Source of the DNA: Cavia porcellus
Lineage: Eukaryota; Chordata; Mammalia; Rodentia; Caviidae
NCBI RefSeq assembly: GCF_034190915.1
Contig: NW_026947484.1
Coordinates: 139,288,982 to 139,352,981 of the forward strand
Length of the DNA stretch: 64,000 bases
Reading direction: 5' to 3'
Shown: positions 43,560 to 55,409 of the stretch, one piece after another
Position numbering within the stretch: position 1 is the first letter of the stretch
How the letters are laid out: each line of letters starts with the position of its first letter
Translations under genes and position numbers: made by a program
The notes under the pieces: generated by a model
Told to the model about the DNA's origin: nothing
Databases searched by the model: none
Seen by the model: only the letters and a program-made list of their open reading frames with translations

Positions 43560-43880
43560 TTTCCTGAGTCTTGAAAAAGCCATATTCTTTCTAAATTCTA
43601 AGCCTTTGTGCATGCAGTATCTTCTGCTTAGCATACCTTTTCTCATGTGCAAAATTGCAATTTATCTTTTAAGACCCAGTTCAGAGTAATCACATTTGTT
43701 ACATCTTCTCCAAATCCCCAGGTATGACTTACTTGCTTCTATAAGTACTTACCATCCTCTGTTCTCCTTCTTTTAGATAACATGGTAACTTACATGTTCT
43801 ACATGTCTACTACCTTCACTTGTCAGAGAAACCCTATAGTACATAAGCTAAGCTTGTATCCCTCAGGGAGTAGAGGTTCA
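43560..43880 (+). mobile_element. L2 LINE, sense
   Basis: CCTTTGTGCATGCAGTATCTTCTGC, TTTAAGACCCAGTTCAGAGTAATC, ACATCTTCTCCAAATCCCCAGG, ACCCTATAGTACATAAG follows L2 order. Confidence 0.85.
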
Positions 43881-45277
43881 ATATATATACATACATGGAT
43901 GTAACAGAAATGAACATTCTAGGATGCAAGAGCCATCAATCTGGTCTTAAGCTTCAGGGTACTCAGGCATTCCAGGGAAAAGAAGGATGAAGGGAAGACA
44001 TTTACCAAGAATGAAAAGGGAATTTTCAAATGCTCCCTCCCAGGCTGCCCATGTACATCATGGGCACCTTTTAGTAAACAATGACTACAGATATCACAAC
44101 ACTTTTCCAAATTACTGATGCATTATCATTTTAATTGAATCTGTAGTCAAGTTCCCTTTAAAGTAATATGTAGTTGTTAGCAACTACTATATATACAATA
44201 TACATATATACATACCACTATACATACACTATCTATATCTATATCTATATCTGTGTATATGCCATATATATGGTACCGAAACTAGCACCTTTGCTTTGAC
44301 AAGAGTCTCTCTAAATCAGAGTCACCCCTGTTGGGCATGAACTTCATTGTACGTGCTACTAAGACCAGCAACAACTAATTTCATCACATCCAACAATTTA
44401 TGACCTGTATAATGTTACTCAATTCCTCTTACAATGCAAGCAATCCTACCTTAAGGTTCAAAGTGGGTTTTATGTGATAATTTCTGGATACTTAATTTTA
44501 TCACTGTGTTGTTAAACAGACATTCAACAGTACACAGGGAGCTCAGAGAACTCAGTTTGATTTTTTGACTAGCTCTATCCAGAGGTAGAGTCTGTGTCTA
44601 ATCTACAATACAGTGCATTTCCTCTTTTCTAGGAGAACAGCACTACTTGCACCCCACCAGGCACCCAGGAGCATTCCTAATCTGGCAAGGGTAGAAACAG
44701 AGCAAAACACCACAGGATCAGGATGTTTTGAGTTAAATTAAGGGCTGAGATTCATGGGAAAACTGAGTAGAAATGTGTTTATGTTTTTAAATCAGAATCC
44801 TTAAAAAGAATAAGAATCGTGAAATCAGTATCAGATGTTGCACGATGACTTCAACACAGCAAATAACACTGGAAAACAAAACATTTGAAATCTAGTTTGT
44901 TCTTTGCTCATTTGCTGCTGCTATGGTTCAAGGGGTCAGGGCTTCCATTGTGATGGTTCCTAACAACCAAAAGCAACGCTAGAAAATACTTTGGTCCAAC
45001 TAGCATTCTTAGCAGTAATGAAGAAAACTGCAAACTTCCAAAATTCATTGGCAAGTAGAGGTAAATAATTCTGTTTAGCAACAGAATTATTTCAACTTTC
45101 TTTTTAGAATATATGTTCTGATCTTAAATCCAAATCAGATACATGCTAAAATTTATGAAGAAGAATCAAACATGTTCTCAATGAACAAATCATGTTTTAC
45201 TAGTCTCATCTTAATAAGAACTTCTCTCTGTGGAGCACAGGTGTCCATACATAATTATTATTAATTAACCTCTGTAT
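43881..45277. other. Intronic sequence, mostly unrecognised
   Basis: An AT-rich tandem (TATC/TATA) lies at 44185-44274, including three TATATC units. No exon or confident transposon was seen. Confidence 0.4.
44185..44274. repeat. (TA)/(CTATAT)n low-complexity tract
   Basis: Contains CTATATCTATATCTATATCTG and flanking ATATACATA text. Confidence 0.85.
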
Positions 45278-45340
45278 CTATGTACCTTTGCATCCTGTGC
45301 AATCTAAGCATATACTCTATCACTGAGCTACATCAGCCCC
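45278..45340 (-). mobile_element. ID-like SINE, antisense
   Basis: CTTTGCATCCTGTGCAATCTAAGCATATACTCTATCACTGAGCTACATCAGCCCC. Confidence 0.78.
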
Positions 45341-45934
45341 TTAATACAAATGATGGTTTCATCATCATTTTCCTTTTTATTCTCAAAAGCCTTTTTCTTT
45401 TCATGTTTCTAGCAGTTTCTGATCCTGTCCTTTCTCTTCAAAGCCTTTTACTGAAGTAAAGGCAATGAAATGTACATAGTCACTTATTATATATAAGACT
45501 CGAAAATGCAAGATCCCAGGCTAGTCACAATTCAATCTTAAACACGGAGATGTGAACAATCTTAATGTTACTGGAATATTCTGATGAATCAAGAATCAAG
45601 GTGCAGGTTCCTTAGGAAACATGGAAATTCTCAGTATGATATTTCTGAATGTGGCTCAGATTCAGAACTAAAAGCAGCAAAATGATACATATTAGATATC
45701 ATAACTCACCCTTTTTACCTACTACTACCCAGACAATATGCCACTGCTATTCCTTAATCTACAGAATGCCAACCCTCATGATTTGGGAGCTATAAAAAAA
45801 GGTACCGTCTACTTTACTAAGTCCTGTCTTCAAGTTGTAGATGTGAGTTTAGTTTAATAAGTATGTTTAATCTCATCCAGGCTTTTGTTTAGGGCAACAG
45901 TAGTTTAATTCAATAAAGTAATTTTTCAGTGAAC

Positions 45935-46090
45935 ACATACTAAATACTAGATTCATCCTTAACTTCTTTCCTTCATCCATCCATCCATCTATCCAGATAT
46001 TTATTGAGATTATCCATGTGGCAAATACTCTGTTGCATGTTGAGGACACAATGATAAGTATAAAATAAAATGTGAAAATAAGTAAAAAAA
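45935..46090 (-). mobile_element. Old MIR/L2-class fragment
   Basis: CCATCCATCCATCTATCCAGATATTTATTGAGATTATCCATGTGGCAAATACTCTGTTGC is the 'TATTTATTGAGCACCTACTATGTGCCAGGCAC' type. The class is uncertain. Confidence 0.6.
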
Positions 46091-47059
46091 AAAACTATGC
46101 AACCAACAAAACACAGCTGCTGCCCTTGATAAGTCTGTAGTTTGGTGAAGACTGAGCTATATACAGCTACTTTACTTGGAGCTACTTTTCAATCTCTAGT
46201 TGGTTAAATTCCTAGAAGCTTTCCTCTGTTTATCAAGTAATCTCATTTCTTGCTTTACAGACATTACTATGTACATCTTTTCTACTTTACACTTCCAAAT
46301 ACTCCCATGTTGAAAACCATCTTTTCTTCCACTTTAGAGAAAAAAAAAAAAAATCCCTCTAAGATTACTGTTTTCCACAGTGTGACAGGTTACCTTTTCA
46401 CATCCCTCACAATATTTCTCCATCAAGTTTTCTTTTTCTGTCTCCCTCTTTAGTCTTCATCTCTTTACCAGATCTTTAATTCTTCACTACTGTGGAGAAA
46501 TGTAAAGAGCTACCCCAATCTGGGGTTATTTCTCCTGCCCTACTCTTCCCAACTGTACCTGTAGGAACCCCACACTGCCACCCACCTTAACTTTACCCTC
46601 AATCTATTTTAGGTTCTCTGACTTCTCCATTTTGGCTTTTTAGTTTCTGTTTTTTATTTTCATTTGTTCAATGGGGTTCTGATCCAATGTATTTTTCAGC
46701 TTCTTTTCTTCTACAACAGACAACATTTACAGAAAGAGGAGGCTTCTTTCTTCATTTCTTTTTGAGTCAAAAAATTGCTCATTCACTTAATACTCTTCAA
46801 GGACTGTGACCAGGCGACAGTGCTCCTGCCATTCCGCAGACTTATCCTCGAGCCAGGCCTGGCTCCCTGAGTCAGCCCCGTTCAGGAACTGGTATTCTCT
46901 TTTGCACCCTCTATCTCAGGAAGCTGGTAATATACATTTTAATATTTGGGTTTGGGTTTAGGGTAGAGAAACTTAGGCCTATTCAAGTTTACCATAACTG
47001 TATGCTAGAGTATCAAGTCCATACCAAGTCGGTAATAAAACAGTATTTTACCACTCTCC

Positions 47060-47061
<2 letters not shown>
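46091..47061. other. Intronic sequence, possibly worn L2 text
   Basis: Pyrimidine-rich stretches at 46255-46640 are L2-like in flavour, but I cannot anchor them. A short GC-rich patch at 46800-46915 holds the palindrome GAGCCAGGCCTGGCTC. Confidence 0.35.

Positions 47062-47062
<1 letters not shown>

Positions 47063-47112
<50 letters not shown>
47063..47112. repeat. (GT)n-(TA)n compound microsatellite
   Basis: A GT run is followed by CTATATATATATATATATAT. Confidence 0.96.
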
Positions 47113-47113
<1 letters not shown>

Positions 47114-47254
47114 TCTGTAAGCTCCTTGACAAAGAAATCTGTCCTTTAAAAAAAAATATGCGCACTCATGGAACTCAAACTGTCACCTTTTTGTTCCATC
47201 CTTATTAGACTAAAAAACAAACAAACAAACAAACAAAAAAACAAAACCAAAAAG

Positions 47255-47465
47255 CTGTAGCTGTGTGTGGTGGTGCATGCTTCTAACCATGCTACTTTGG
47301 GGGCTGAGGCAGGAGGATTGCAAGTTCAAAGATAACCTTGAAAATTAGGCTAGACCTTCAAAATAAAATATAAAAATTAGAAGCTAGGAATGTAGCTCAG
47401 TGGAGGAGCACTTGTCTGTCATGTGCTTCCCAAGTTCCATACCCATTACCACCCTGAAGCCAAAT
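47255..47465 (+). mobile_element. B1+ID composite SINE, sense
   Basis: AGCTGTGTGTGGTGGTGCATGC.. GGGGGCTGAGGCAGGAGGATTGCAAG.. then an A-rich link and GAAGCTAGGAATGTAGCTCAGTGGAGGAGCACTTG. This is the best sense copy of the fused B1/ID element. Confidence 0.92.
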
Positions 47466-47929
47466 AATATAAAATTATATAAAGAAAAGAATAAAAATTT
47501 TCTTTGCTTTTGAAACCCAGCAATATTAGGTCACAAGAATATATATATTCACTTTATCAAAAACATGAAAAATTTACATATGTAGCATAAATTTTTAAAC
47601 AAAATTGGGATATTACTCTCATTTGCTTTTACTACCACATTACAAAATACCATGAATATCCTCCCAAGTAAATCATGCAGATGTAACAAGTTCTTTTTAA
47701 TTAACTAACACCTGTAAGATTAGGATACTTTTTCTTCACGCCTGTCTCTCTGATAATAACCTTTCCACTATTTTGTTGCCTCTGTTCTCTTCCTTTTGAG
47801 AACCATAAGACACAGGAACGTTAAAAGTCATTAAGTTATACATAAAAACATTTCTAGTTTTTTAAAAAAAAGATGTTTCAAGATATTAAAAAACTACCTT
47901 ACGAACATTATATTAGTGGAAAAGATGGT

Positions 47930-48610
47930 CATTTAATAAATATTTCTGCAGTGCCTACTCTGTGATCTTGGTATTATAGAGCTTAAATTTTAGGAAAAAT
48001 CATGCAAAACTCAAGGAAACAAATAAATATGATAACTGTAGAACATGATTAGTACCATGAAGAAAAAAAAAGAAATTAAGCATATTATAGATGTGCCTAC
48101 TTTAGACAGAATGCAACAAGAAGTATCTTGGAGTATATAACTTTTTAATTTTACCTAGAGAGGGAATAAATTTTAAAAAGGGGCAAGACAAAAATATTCC
48201 AAAGTAAAAAACAAAAATGGCAACAATAGAAGAAAAATCAGCAATCCTGGTGTGCAGTGATGAAGGGGAACAGAGGACTAGGAAATAAGGCTGGAAAAGC
48301 AGACAGAGAGGCCTTGCAGGTAAGGGAAGAAGCCAGTTTGGGGAACTGATGCAAAGATCTTAAGTAAGGAGTGATTTAATCAGATTTATATATCACAAAG
48401 GATTACTCTGATCTCCAGACAAAGAAACAATTGAAAGTAGCCAAGAAAGGAAGAAGGAAAGTCACCACAGAAGCAGGGGTAAGTAATGACAGTAGTTATG
48501 CTCAAGGGAAGCGAATTGATGTGGACAGATTTGACAAGGATTTGAAAGAGTATTACCATGAGTCTGGCTGATGGACTGGGTGTGACACTGAGGAAAAGGG
48601 TGATACCAAC
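47930..48610. mobile_element. Probable ancient LINE-class repeat
   Basis: TTTCTGCAGTGCCTACTCTGTG, GAGGCCTTGCAGGTAAGGGAAG, TTAAGTAAGGAGTGATTTAATCAG, ATTACTCTGATCTCCAG and CTGATGGACTGGGTGTGACACTGAGG form the familiar order of a very common ancient mammalian repeat. The family name is not certain. Confidence 0.5.
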
Positions 48611-48634
48611 AATGGATCCAAAGCACTGCTTGGT

Positions 48635-49260
48635 AAATCTGGTATTTATTTATTTGTACTTGGCAAAACTTGGAAGCAGCCAAGATGTTCTTCAATAGAT
48701 GAGCAGACAATTTCTGGGACCTCCAGACAATGGAGTATTACTCAGTGCTAAAAAGAAATGAGCTATGAAGACACAAAAGACACGGGAAAAAGCTAAATGC
48801 TTATTACCTAGAGAAAGAAACCAATCTTAGAAGGATATGCGTTGTATGATTCCAACTACATGACAGTCAGTAAAAGGCAAAACTATGGGGACAGTAAAAA
48901 GCCTAGTAATTTTGAGGTGTTCTGGAAAGGGAGGGATGAAAAGGCAGAGTATACAGAACTTTTTAGGGTAGCAAACTATTGTGTACAACATTACAATGAT
49001 GGACACGTGTCATTAAATATCTGTCCAAATTCATTAAATACACATCTCTAAGAGTGATCCCTAATGTGAACCATGAGCTCTAAGTGATAATGATGTCAGC
49101 AGTGATTCATCACTTGTGACAAATGTACCATTGTAGTGTGGAAGTCTACACTGGGGAAGGCTATTCCTATATGGGGAAAAAGGAGGTACGCAAACTCTCT
49201 GTATTTTCTATTTTGCTGTGTACCTAAAACTTCCCTGAATTGTTAACATTTTTTTCAATC
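48635..49260 (+). mobile_element. L1 (L1M-type) 3' end, sense
   Basis: GGAAGCAGCCAAGATGTTCTTCAATAG, GGAGTATTACTCAGTGCTAAAAAG, GTATGATTCCAACTACATGAC, ATTAAATACACATCTCTAAGAG, TTGCTGTGTACCTAAAACTTCCC is L1M ORF2/3'UTR order. Confidence 0.92.
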
Positions 49261-50229
49261 TTCAAACTCCTAAAATGGTCTATTCTAGACCGATGTTTGT
49301 TCTCATCCCTATTTACTTCCTATCTTTTATTGTCAAAGTCTCCAACAACTTTTACAGTGCCAAATCCAGTGGTGACTACTTAGAACCTGTATTACTTAAT
49401 GTGTTGATCCCATTCCCTTATCCTTCCTAAAACATTTTTTAAAACAAGTGTTCATTCCAACACATGTCTCTGATTTATGACAACCTTTCTGGCTGCATTT
49501 TCTCTGTTACATATGCTGGTCTCTCCGCTCTTTCCCTACTGACCACTTCTACATGTTGGAAGGCCTCTAAATTACCAACTGACCACACCTGCCTTCAGTG
49601 AGCTCATTTGCCCTCTGCAAGATTCAGAGGCCAGAAAGACAAATGGCTGCACTCAGCAATTCATGTGCATTACTCACTCATTCTACCTGAGCACAGAGAG
49701 GAAGTTTCTCAGAGGCCCCACTTTGGCTTCGACAGCAGCGGAAGTGGTCTTGCCTCACACCAAATGCAAAGAATTTTCTAATATTAGAAAGGAGTATAAT
49801 CAGGCAATAATGTTTTAAAAAAGGAAAAATGTTTAAAAGTCATTTTTTACTTTTTTTTTAATTCACAGGAGTTTATGAGGGACTGAGCTGAGGTCAAGAA
49901 GACAACTGAAGATGTAATCACTATCTGAGGCGTCAGAAATCATTGCAGAGACCAGTAAGGCAAAACCAAACAAAAAGATGAAATCTCTGTGCTTCTAGAT
50001 TTTACCTTGCAGTGGAGATTGAGCATCTTGGCTGTTTCCAACCTACTATGTATCTGCTACTCTTACAAAGCTAACAAGACAATATTGTGATTTTAAGGAT
50101 CTCCTCCTTGCTCCAATTGTTCTTGCTTGCTAACTCTTGACATTCTTCCGTGAGAATACAAGTTCTCCTCATTTATAATAATAAAACGCTTAACATGCTT
50201 GGTACTTTGCTGAAGTACAAATAACTACA
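49261..50229. other. Intronic sequence, mostly unrecognised
   Basis: AACAACTTTTACAGTGCCAAATCCAGTGG and the following pyrimidine-rich text could be L2, but this is not firm. Confidence 0.4.
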
Positions 50230-50592
50230 CCTCTTATATTAGCTCCCTTTCCATCACTATGAAAAAATACTGAGATGAACAATTTAATGAAGAAAATAGT
50301 TAATTTAGCTTAGAGTTTCAGAGGTTTCTGTCTGTCAACACTTGGCCGTAGGCTTTGGGTCTGTGGCAGCACAGGACCTCATGGCCAGAGCATGAAGTTG
50401 GAGAAGGTGTCTTCACTTCATGGTCACTGAAAAGCAATGAGCAGCAGACCTTTAAGGTTATACCCCACATCTCCTTTAAGGTTATACCCCAGTGACATGA
50501 CTCCTTCAACAGGGGCCCACTTCCTAAAGGTTCCACCACTTCCCAAAATACAACGGCCTTTGGGGACACTTAAGATCCAAACTATGGTACCT
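50230..50592 (-). mobile_element. ORR1/MT-type MaLR LTR, antisense
   Basis: TTTCCATCACTATGAAAAAATACTGAGATG, TTAGAGTTTCAGAGGTTTCTGTCTGTC, CTGTGGCAGCACAGGACCTCATGG, GGGCCCACTTCCTAAAGGTTCCACCAC, GGGGACACTTAAGATCCAAACTATGG. An 18-base phrase (CTTTAAGGTTATACCCCA) is duplicated at about 50450 and 50474. Confidence 0.85.
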
Positions 50593-50639
50593 GTTTATTC
50601 AAAAGTATATCACATAGGGACAATGATAGTAAATTCTTA

Positions 50640-50825
50640 TGTATTGAACACTCTGCCATATCAATTTGTTCTCTTCATTTACTGTATTCACAACAAAGCT
50701 ATAATGCAGCCATAATACAGGCACCACCATTATTTGTATTTTACAAATATGATGGCTAATGCACCAAGGGGATAAAAACAGTGGGAGATGGCAGAGTCAG
50801 GAAGGTGGCTATAGTAATGACTTGA
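50640..50825 (-). mobile_element. MIR SINE, antisense, worn
   Basis: TTACTGTATTCACAACAAAGCTATAATGC.. ATTATTTGTATTTTACAAATATGATGGC.. GGCAGAGTCAGGAAGG. Confidence 0.65.
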
Positions 50826-50916
50826 ATACTAGCTTTTCTTCTATTTTTTTTTTTTTTTCACCAGAGAGAGGATATCAGAGTAGGCAAAAATAAGAATACA
50901 GAAAGGGATAAGCTTA

Positions 50917-51103
50917 CCTGGACATGACTGTATACATCTCATATCCCAGCACTCTGGGAGTCTGAAGCAAGAGAATGACAAGTTAGATGCCAGCAAGAGC
51001 AATTTAGTGTCCCTATCTCAAGATTTAAAAAGAAGAAAAAAGGGCTACGAACAGACCAAAAAGTCCCTGGTTCAATCCCTGGTATGAAAAAAAAAAAAAA
51101 AAA
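50917..51103 (+). mobile_element. B1+ID composite SINE, sense
   Basis: CCTGGACATGACTGTATACATCTCATATCCCAGCACTCTGGGAGTCTGAAGCAAG, then CCCTATCTCAAG, an A-rich link, CCTGGTTCAATCCCTGGTATG and a 17-base A tail. Confidence 0.88.
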
Positions 51104-52819
51104 GTGGTGAGTAGGCAAATCAAAGCTCAACACGGACAACACTCTTAAAAATTGGCAGCATTTGGATTAATAAGGTTTGGAGATTTTGTTTCTTTTTCTT
51201 AATCTAGAAAAAAGTACTTTTTCTCAGTATTGAGGGATCTAAGACAGATAAGAACAAGAAGATTCTGAGATTGAAGTCCCTTAATAATGAGAAGCAGGGA
51301 GTACAAACAGAACCAGTTTGGAGTAGAAAAAATAATCACGTTGGACCTACCAAGGGTCCTCACTTTAACAGCACATACACTAAAATTGGACCTACAAAGG
51401 AACACAAACAGGTACAAAACTCTTTTGTTGCTTCACAAGAATTCACCAAGAGCATCCTCAGCTTTTTAGATAAGGTTCTGAGATTTGGGAGTTGATCTAA
51501 TATTTAAAGTGCAACCTGAGGGTCATCTTGTTCATAAGAAAAATAATTTTTATGGTTAGGATTTGACAATTTTGCCTGTCATACCATCTCAGTTGAAGAG
51601 ACAGTGTGGCAATTACCCATAATTCTGTCTGCTACAGAAGCTAAAAACTCATTTCTAAGTACATCCTGCAAAGATTCAAACCAAAGCCTGCTGTATCAGA
51701 AAGTAGGGTGAGATGGCCTCTAGCTACCTTAAAATGCAGCCATATGCTCCCATTACAGGTTCTATTATGCAAGTCTCCCCCCGCCCCCACTATCCCAGAG
51801 GAGACTAGAGGACATGCCACTGCTGTTTCTTCCTATCCACATTTTAAAGTAACAAAAAATAAATAAATAAATAACCTACCCACAATTGGCTCCAGTTGGT
51901 GTGAATAATGAGATGTAGTTGTCAGATTCCTGGAAAGTTGCCAGTAAGGTCATTAGCGGGCCAGATACTAGGCCCATTTATAAAAAGAACTATGAATACC
52001 ATGAGGTAAATCTCAAAGAGATTTTAAATTTGGAATTTGGGTGCGGAATGAAATAATCTATGAATCAGTATCTTTCTTATAGTAAGTTCGGACCATAAGA
52101 AAGGGGATAGATCAAACTGAGAGGAGAGTAATCTGGAAATCAAATTACTCTTCAGTAATTTTGCCCAATTAAAACATAGTCCTTTTTTGAAGTCTGATAG
52201 AAGTATCCTAGCTTTGACAAGTTGGCAGTAATCCTTATGATCTACTTTACTGCGATATATATTGCCACTGCAAAAAATAAAACATACTACAAACTGGAGA
52301 GCAGACCCTGCCTGTGATCATTAGACAGACTGGACCAAGTGCCTCAAGCCTTTGATGCCCTGACATATTATTTTCTGGATGGTGTCCAGCAACTCATTGC
52401 AGAATAGTTCTTTCTCTACTGTATCCAGATGGCAAATGGAACAGATCAAATTCAACATTTTCAGGGATAACCTTAATGGATATGAAAGGCTGGCTCCTCT
52501 ATTAGCTTTTCAGAAATCTACAGTACAGGAAGAGAAAAAAAAAAAAAGGCCTGGAACAAAGAGATAAATAATTGGTTTCTCTGCTCCACCCTTCAAAACA
52601 AAACCATGGATGTAGTAATCTGAATCAAGTCCATCTCCTGGTTGAAAAAGCCAAATATCAGATCAGTTCTAATCACTGACATTCTTATGATACTTTCTGT
52701 GAAGTTCAGATGGCATTAATCTTTATATTCTGAAAAGTTCTTTTCATACTCATCAAGTAAATATTTTCACTCTTCTTCTATTTCTTTCAAACTCTTAACC
52801 AAATATATGTATGTATGTA

Positions 52820-52821
52820 GG

Positions 52822-52859
<38 letters not shown>
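52820..52859. repeat. (GT)n microsatellite
   Basis: Pure GT run after (TATG)n. Confidence 0.97.
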
Positions 52860-52860
<1 letters not shown>

Positions 52861-53165
52861 TGCAATGCAAGAATTCTTAAACGTTTAGGTTATAATTAGG
52901 TTATAATGAGATTATCACACTTCTACTACAGGCTGAGTTTCAGCACTGGCTAGTATGAGCCTTAGCTATTTGTGCTGAGGAGGCAGAGATGATGAAGGGG
53001 TCCCACAATGTGCAAAATAGAGATAGGTCCATAAAATAGAGATAGATCAACTTTAAAATAGGAGAACTGCACTGAAGCTTATGGATTTGTCAAACTGTAC
53101 ACATAGTTTTTAGAAAAGACATACACATTTTACAAGGTAGCAAACATTTAAATCAGAGCAAATAG

Positions 53166-53167
<2 letters not shown>

Positions 53168-53206
<39 letters not shown>
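53168..53206. repeat. (CA)n microsatellite
   Basis: Pure CA run ending in GCACGTGTGCACACACC. Confidence 0.97.
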
Positions 53207-53207
<1 letters not shown>

Positions 53208-53519
53208 GTGTGCACACACCCCAAAATATGAGAGCTCTAAGATCAAGACTTAGAAATGAGATTAGGCACATTAATAAACCTAAAGAGAGAATACCTTCTC
53301 TTGAGGAGTAGAAGCTCAAAAAAGACAGATCTATTGGGAAAACTTTTACATTGTAAAGAACTGTCCAAGCGAAATGGACTTGCACAGAGGCTAGTAATGT
53401 CCAAGAAACAGGAGTGTTTCATGCTGGTGAGGGACCTGAGTTATCACAAGCTTAACTATCTAGCCAGCGTGGTAATACAATGAACTCCCTCTAGCTTGAT
53501 TTCATACTGTCAAGCTATC

Positions 53520-53919
53520 TGTTACGGTTTTAAATAGCTGTTCCCCTACAGCCTCATGTGCTCATAGGCAGGTCTTTTGGGGGGTAATTAGATTTTGGGG
53601 ATGTGACACTCATCAGTGGATTAGTGATGAGTTTATAGTTCAACATGATTTGAGAGATCAAGGCTGGTTGAAAAAAGTAGGTCACTTGGGGCATGGCCTG
53701 GAAGGGGATAGCTCCTTTCCTTCTGCCTTGATTGCTCTCTGTTTCCTGCCTGCCATACCATGAGCAAGTCTCCTCTGGCATGTACCTCTGCTATGTTGTC
53801 CTGCCTTGGAGACATCCAACCATACAAACCTCTACAAGCCATGAGCCAAAAAACCCTTTCCTCCTTTAAGTTGTAAGTATCAGGTACTGTGTCTAAGCGA
53901 TGACAAAGTAACTGAGATA
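53520..53919 (+). mobile_element. ORR1/MT-type MaLR solo LTR with 5-base target duplication, sense
   Basis: It begins TGTTACGGTTTTAAATAGC and carries GGGGTAATTAGATTTTGGGG, CATCAGTGGATTAGTGATGAG, AAGTAGGTCACTTGGGGCATGGCC, TGTTTCCTGCCTGCCATACCATGAGC, ATGAGCCAAAAAACCCTTTCCTCC and TAAGTTGTAAGTATCAGG. CTATC is present at 53515-53519 and 53920-53924, the 5-base duplication expected of the ERVL-MaLR class. The last bases are GAGATA, a worn version of the usual CA end. It is the best-bounded LTR in the window. Confidence 0.92.
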
Positions 53920-54035
53920 CTATCTTATTAATAATTTGCCTTCCCAGTGAAATCTGATCCCAAGTAGACACCACATTATTTAAAGCTGGGATTCCATCAC
54001 TCTATCTTCATAAATAATGATGTAGTTTGTGTAAT

Positions 54036-54128
54036 GTATGTGCATGAGCATGCATGTGTGTATGTATGTATGTGTGCATGCATGTGTGTATGTATGTATG
54101 TGTGCATGCATGCACATGTGCATGTATT
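54036..54128. repeat. GTGTATGTATGTATGTGTGCATGCAT-type minisatellite
   Basis: Two near-identical copies of a unit of about 32 bases (GCATGCATGTGTGTATGTAT..) followed by GCATGCACATGTGCATG. Confidence 0.9.
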
Positions 54129-54289
54129 AATTTAGAAAACACTTTCATAACTTAAGCTTGCAGGATATGACCTACTTTTTCTTCTACCTATTTGATTATT
54201 ATTCTTTTGTCTAGTTCTTATCATCCTAATATTATACTCACTGGTTCAGTACTTGGTCCTTTTCTCTTTCTAGACTATCCTGAGGATTC

Positions 54290-55020
54290 AACAAAGGTAT
54301 ATTTCTACCTATAACACTTTTCTCTTGAGTCTTGGGTTTCATATATCTAGCTGCCTCCCCAATATCTCCACTTGGATACTAAGCATCTATACTCAACATA
54401 TCTAAAAGCAACTCCTAGCCTGGTACAATGGTACACATCTGTAATTCTAGTGTTTTGGGGGGTTGGGGCAGCAAGATTATAAATTCAAGTCCTACGTAGG
54501 CAATTCTGTAAGATCTTATCTCAAAATTATAAATAAATAAATAGGTGTGAGGACACAGCTCAGTGGCACAGCACTCATAGATTTGATCCCCTTCACCACA
54601 CACACACACACACTCCAACCCTCTTGATCTTACGCTGGAATTGAAGCCGATTCTTCTCTTTCTTTCACCCTGCATTTAAGTAATCAGAAAAAAACTCATT
54701 CACTCTACATCTGTTAAAATAAATATCCAGAATGTGATTGCTCGTCATTAAATTATCTTTACACCCAATCTAGTCCAAGCCACTATTTTCTTTTACTTGG
54801 ATCTCATATTAGTTTCTTTTCTGGCCTTCCTGTCTCCAATCACACTCTTCTATATACTACGTTTATCAAAACAGCCAGAGTAATGTTTTAAAATCTTCAT
54901 CACATCTTGTCATTACTCTACATAGTGCCTTCCAATGACTCCCTAACTCAACCTCAGTGAAGGTCACAGTCTTTACAATTGCTTTTAAGCCTTTATACTA
55001 AACCTCCTACTTCCACAATC
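54290..55020 (+). mobile_element. L2 LINE, sense, interrupted by a composite SINE
   Basis: The first part is GCTGCCTCCCCAATATCTCCACTTGGATACTAAGCATC. A SINE then occupies 54417-54605, and L2 resumes: ATATCCAGAATGTGATTGC, CTAGTCCAAGCCACTATTTTC, CAAAACAGCCAGAGTAATG, GCCTTCCAATGACTCCCTAACTC, CAATTGCTTTTAAGCC. Confidence 0.88.
54417..54605 (+). mobile_element. B1+ID composite SINE inside L2, sense
   Basis: GCCTGGTACAATGGTACACATCTGTAATTCTAGTG, AAGATCTTATCTCAAAATTATAAAT, then GTGTGAGGACACAGCTCAGTGGCACAGCAC and GATTTGATCCCC, with a (CA)n tail. Confidence 0.9.
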
Positions 55021-55084
55021 CACTTAGCTATCTGATTTCATGTCCCACTACTACAATGAGTAGCATGATGGAAAACAACCAAAG

Positions 55085-55270
55085 GTTAGGATTCTGGCTC
55101 CCCACCCTTTTTAGCAGTGTATTTTGTTGCTTTTTTGACAAGTTACTTAACGTTTGTTTTACAGATCCTTATTTGAACCATCTTATGGGTTGTTGTAGAT
55201 ATTAAATATATTAGCATTTGCAAAATATTTAGAAAACTGTCCAAACAAAGTAAGTGCTATGCAGCTGACT
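55085..55270 (+). mobile_element. MIR SINE, sense
   Basis: GGTTAGGATTCTGGCTCC, TTTTTTGACAAGTTACTTAACG, TTATGGGTTGTTGTAGATATTAAAT, AACAAAGTAAGTGCTATGC. Confidence 0.75.
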
Positions 55271-55321
55271 CTAAATCTGCAGGTTCTTTGGGCTGAAAAT
55301 ATTTTTTAAAAATTATGCCTG

Positions 55322-55409
55322 GGGTCAGGGGTTTAGCTCAGTAGCACAAGCACCTGCTGGATAAGTGCGAGGTCCTGAGTTTGATCCCTGGTACCAAGAA
55401 AAAAAAATA
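55322..55409 (+). mobile_element. ID-like SINE, sense, with target duplication
   Basis: GGGTCAGGGGTTTAGCTCAG, TAAGTGCGAGGTCCTGAGTTTGATCCCTGGTACC. Flanks AAAAATTATGCCTG (55308-55321) and AAAAATTGTGCCTG (55410-55423) differ at one base. Confidence 0.95.

Larger units (their letters stand above)
51104..53515. other. Intronic sequence with only microsatellites recognised
   Basis: (AAAT)n at about 51857-51874, (GT)n at 52820-52859 and (CA)n at 53168-53206. No exon or confident transposon was seen elsewhere. Confidence 0.4.
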
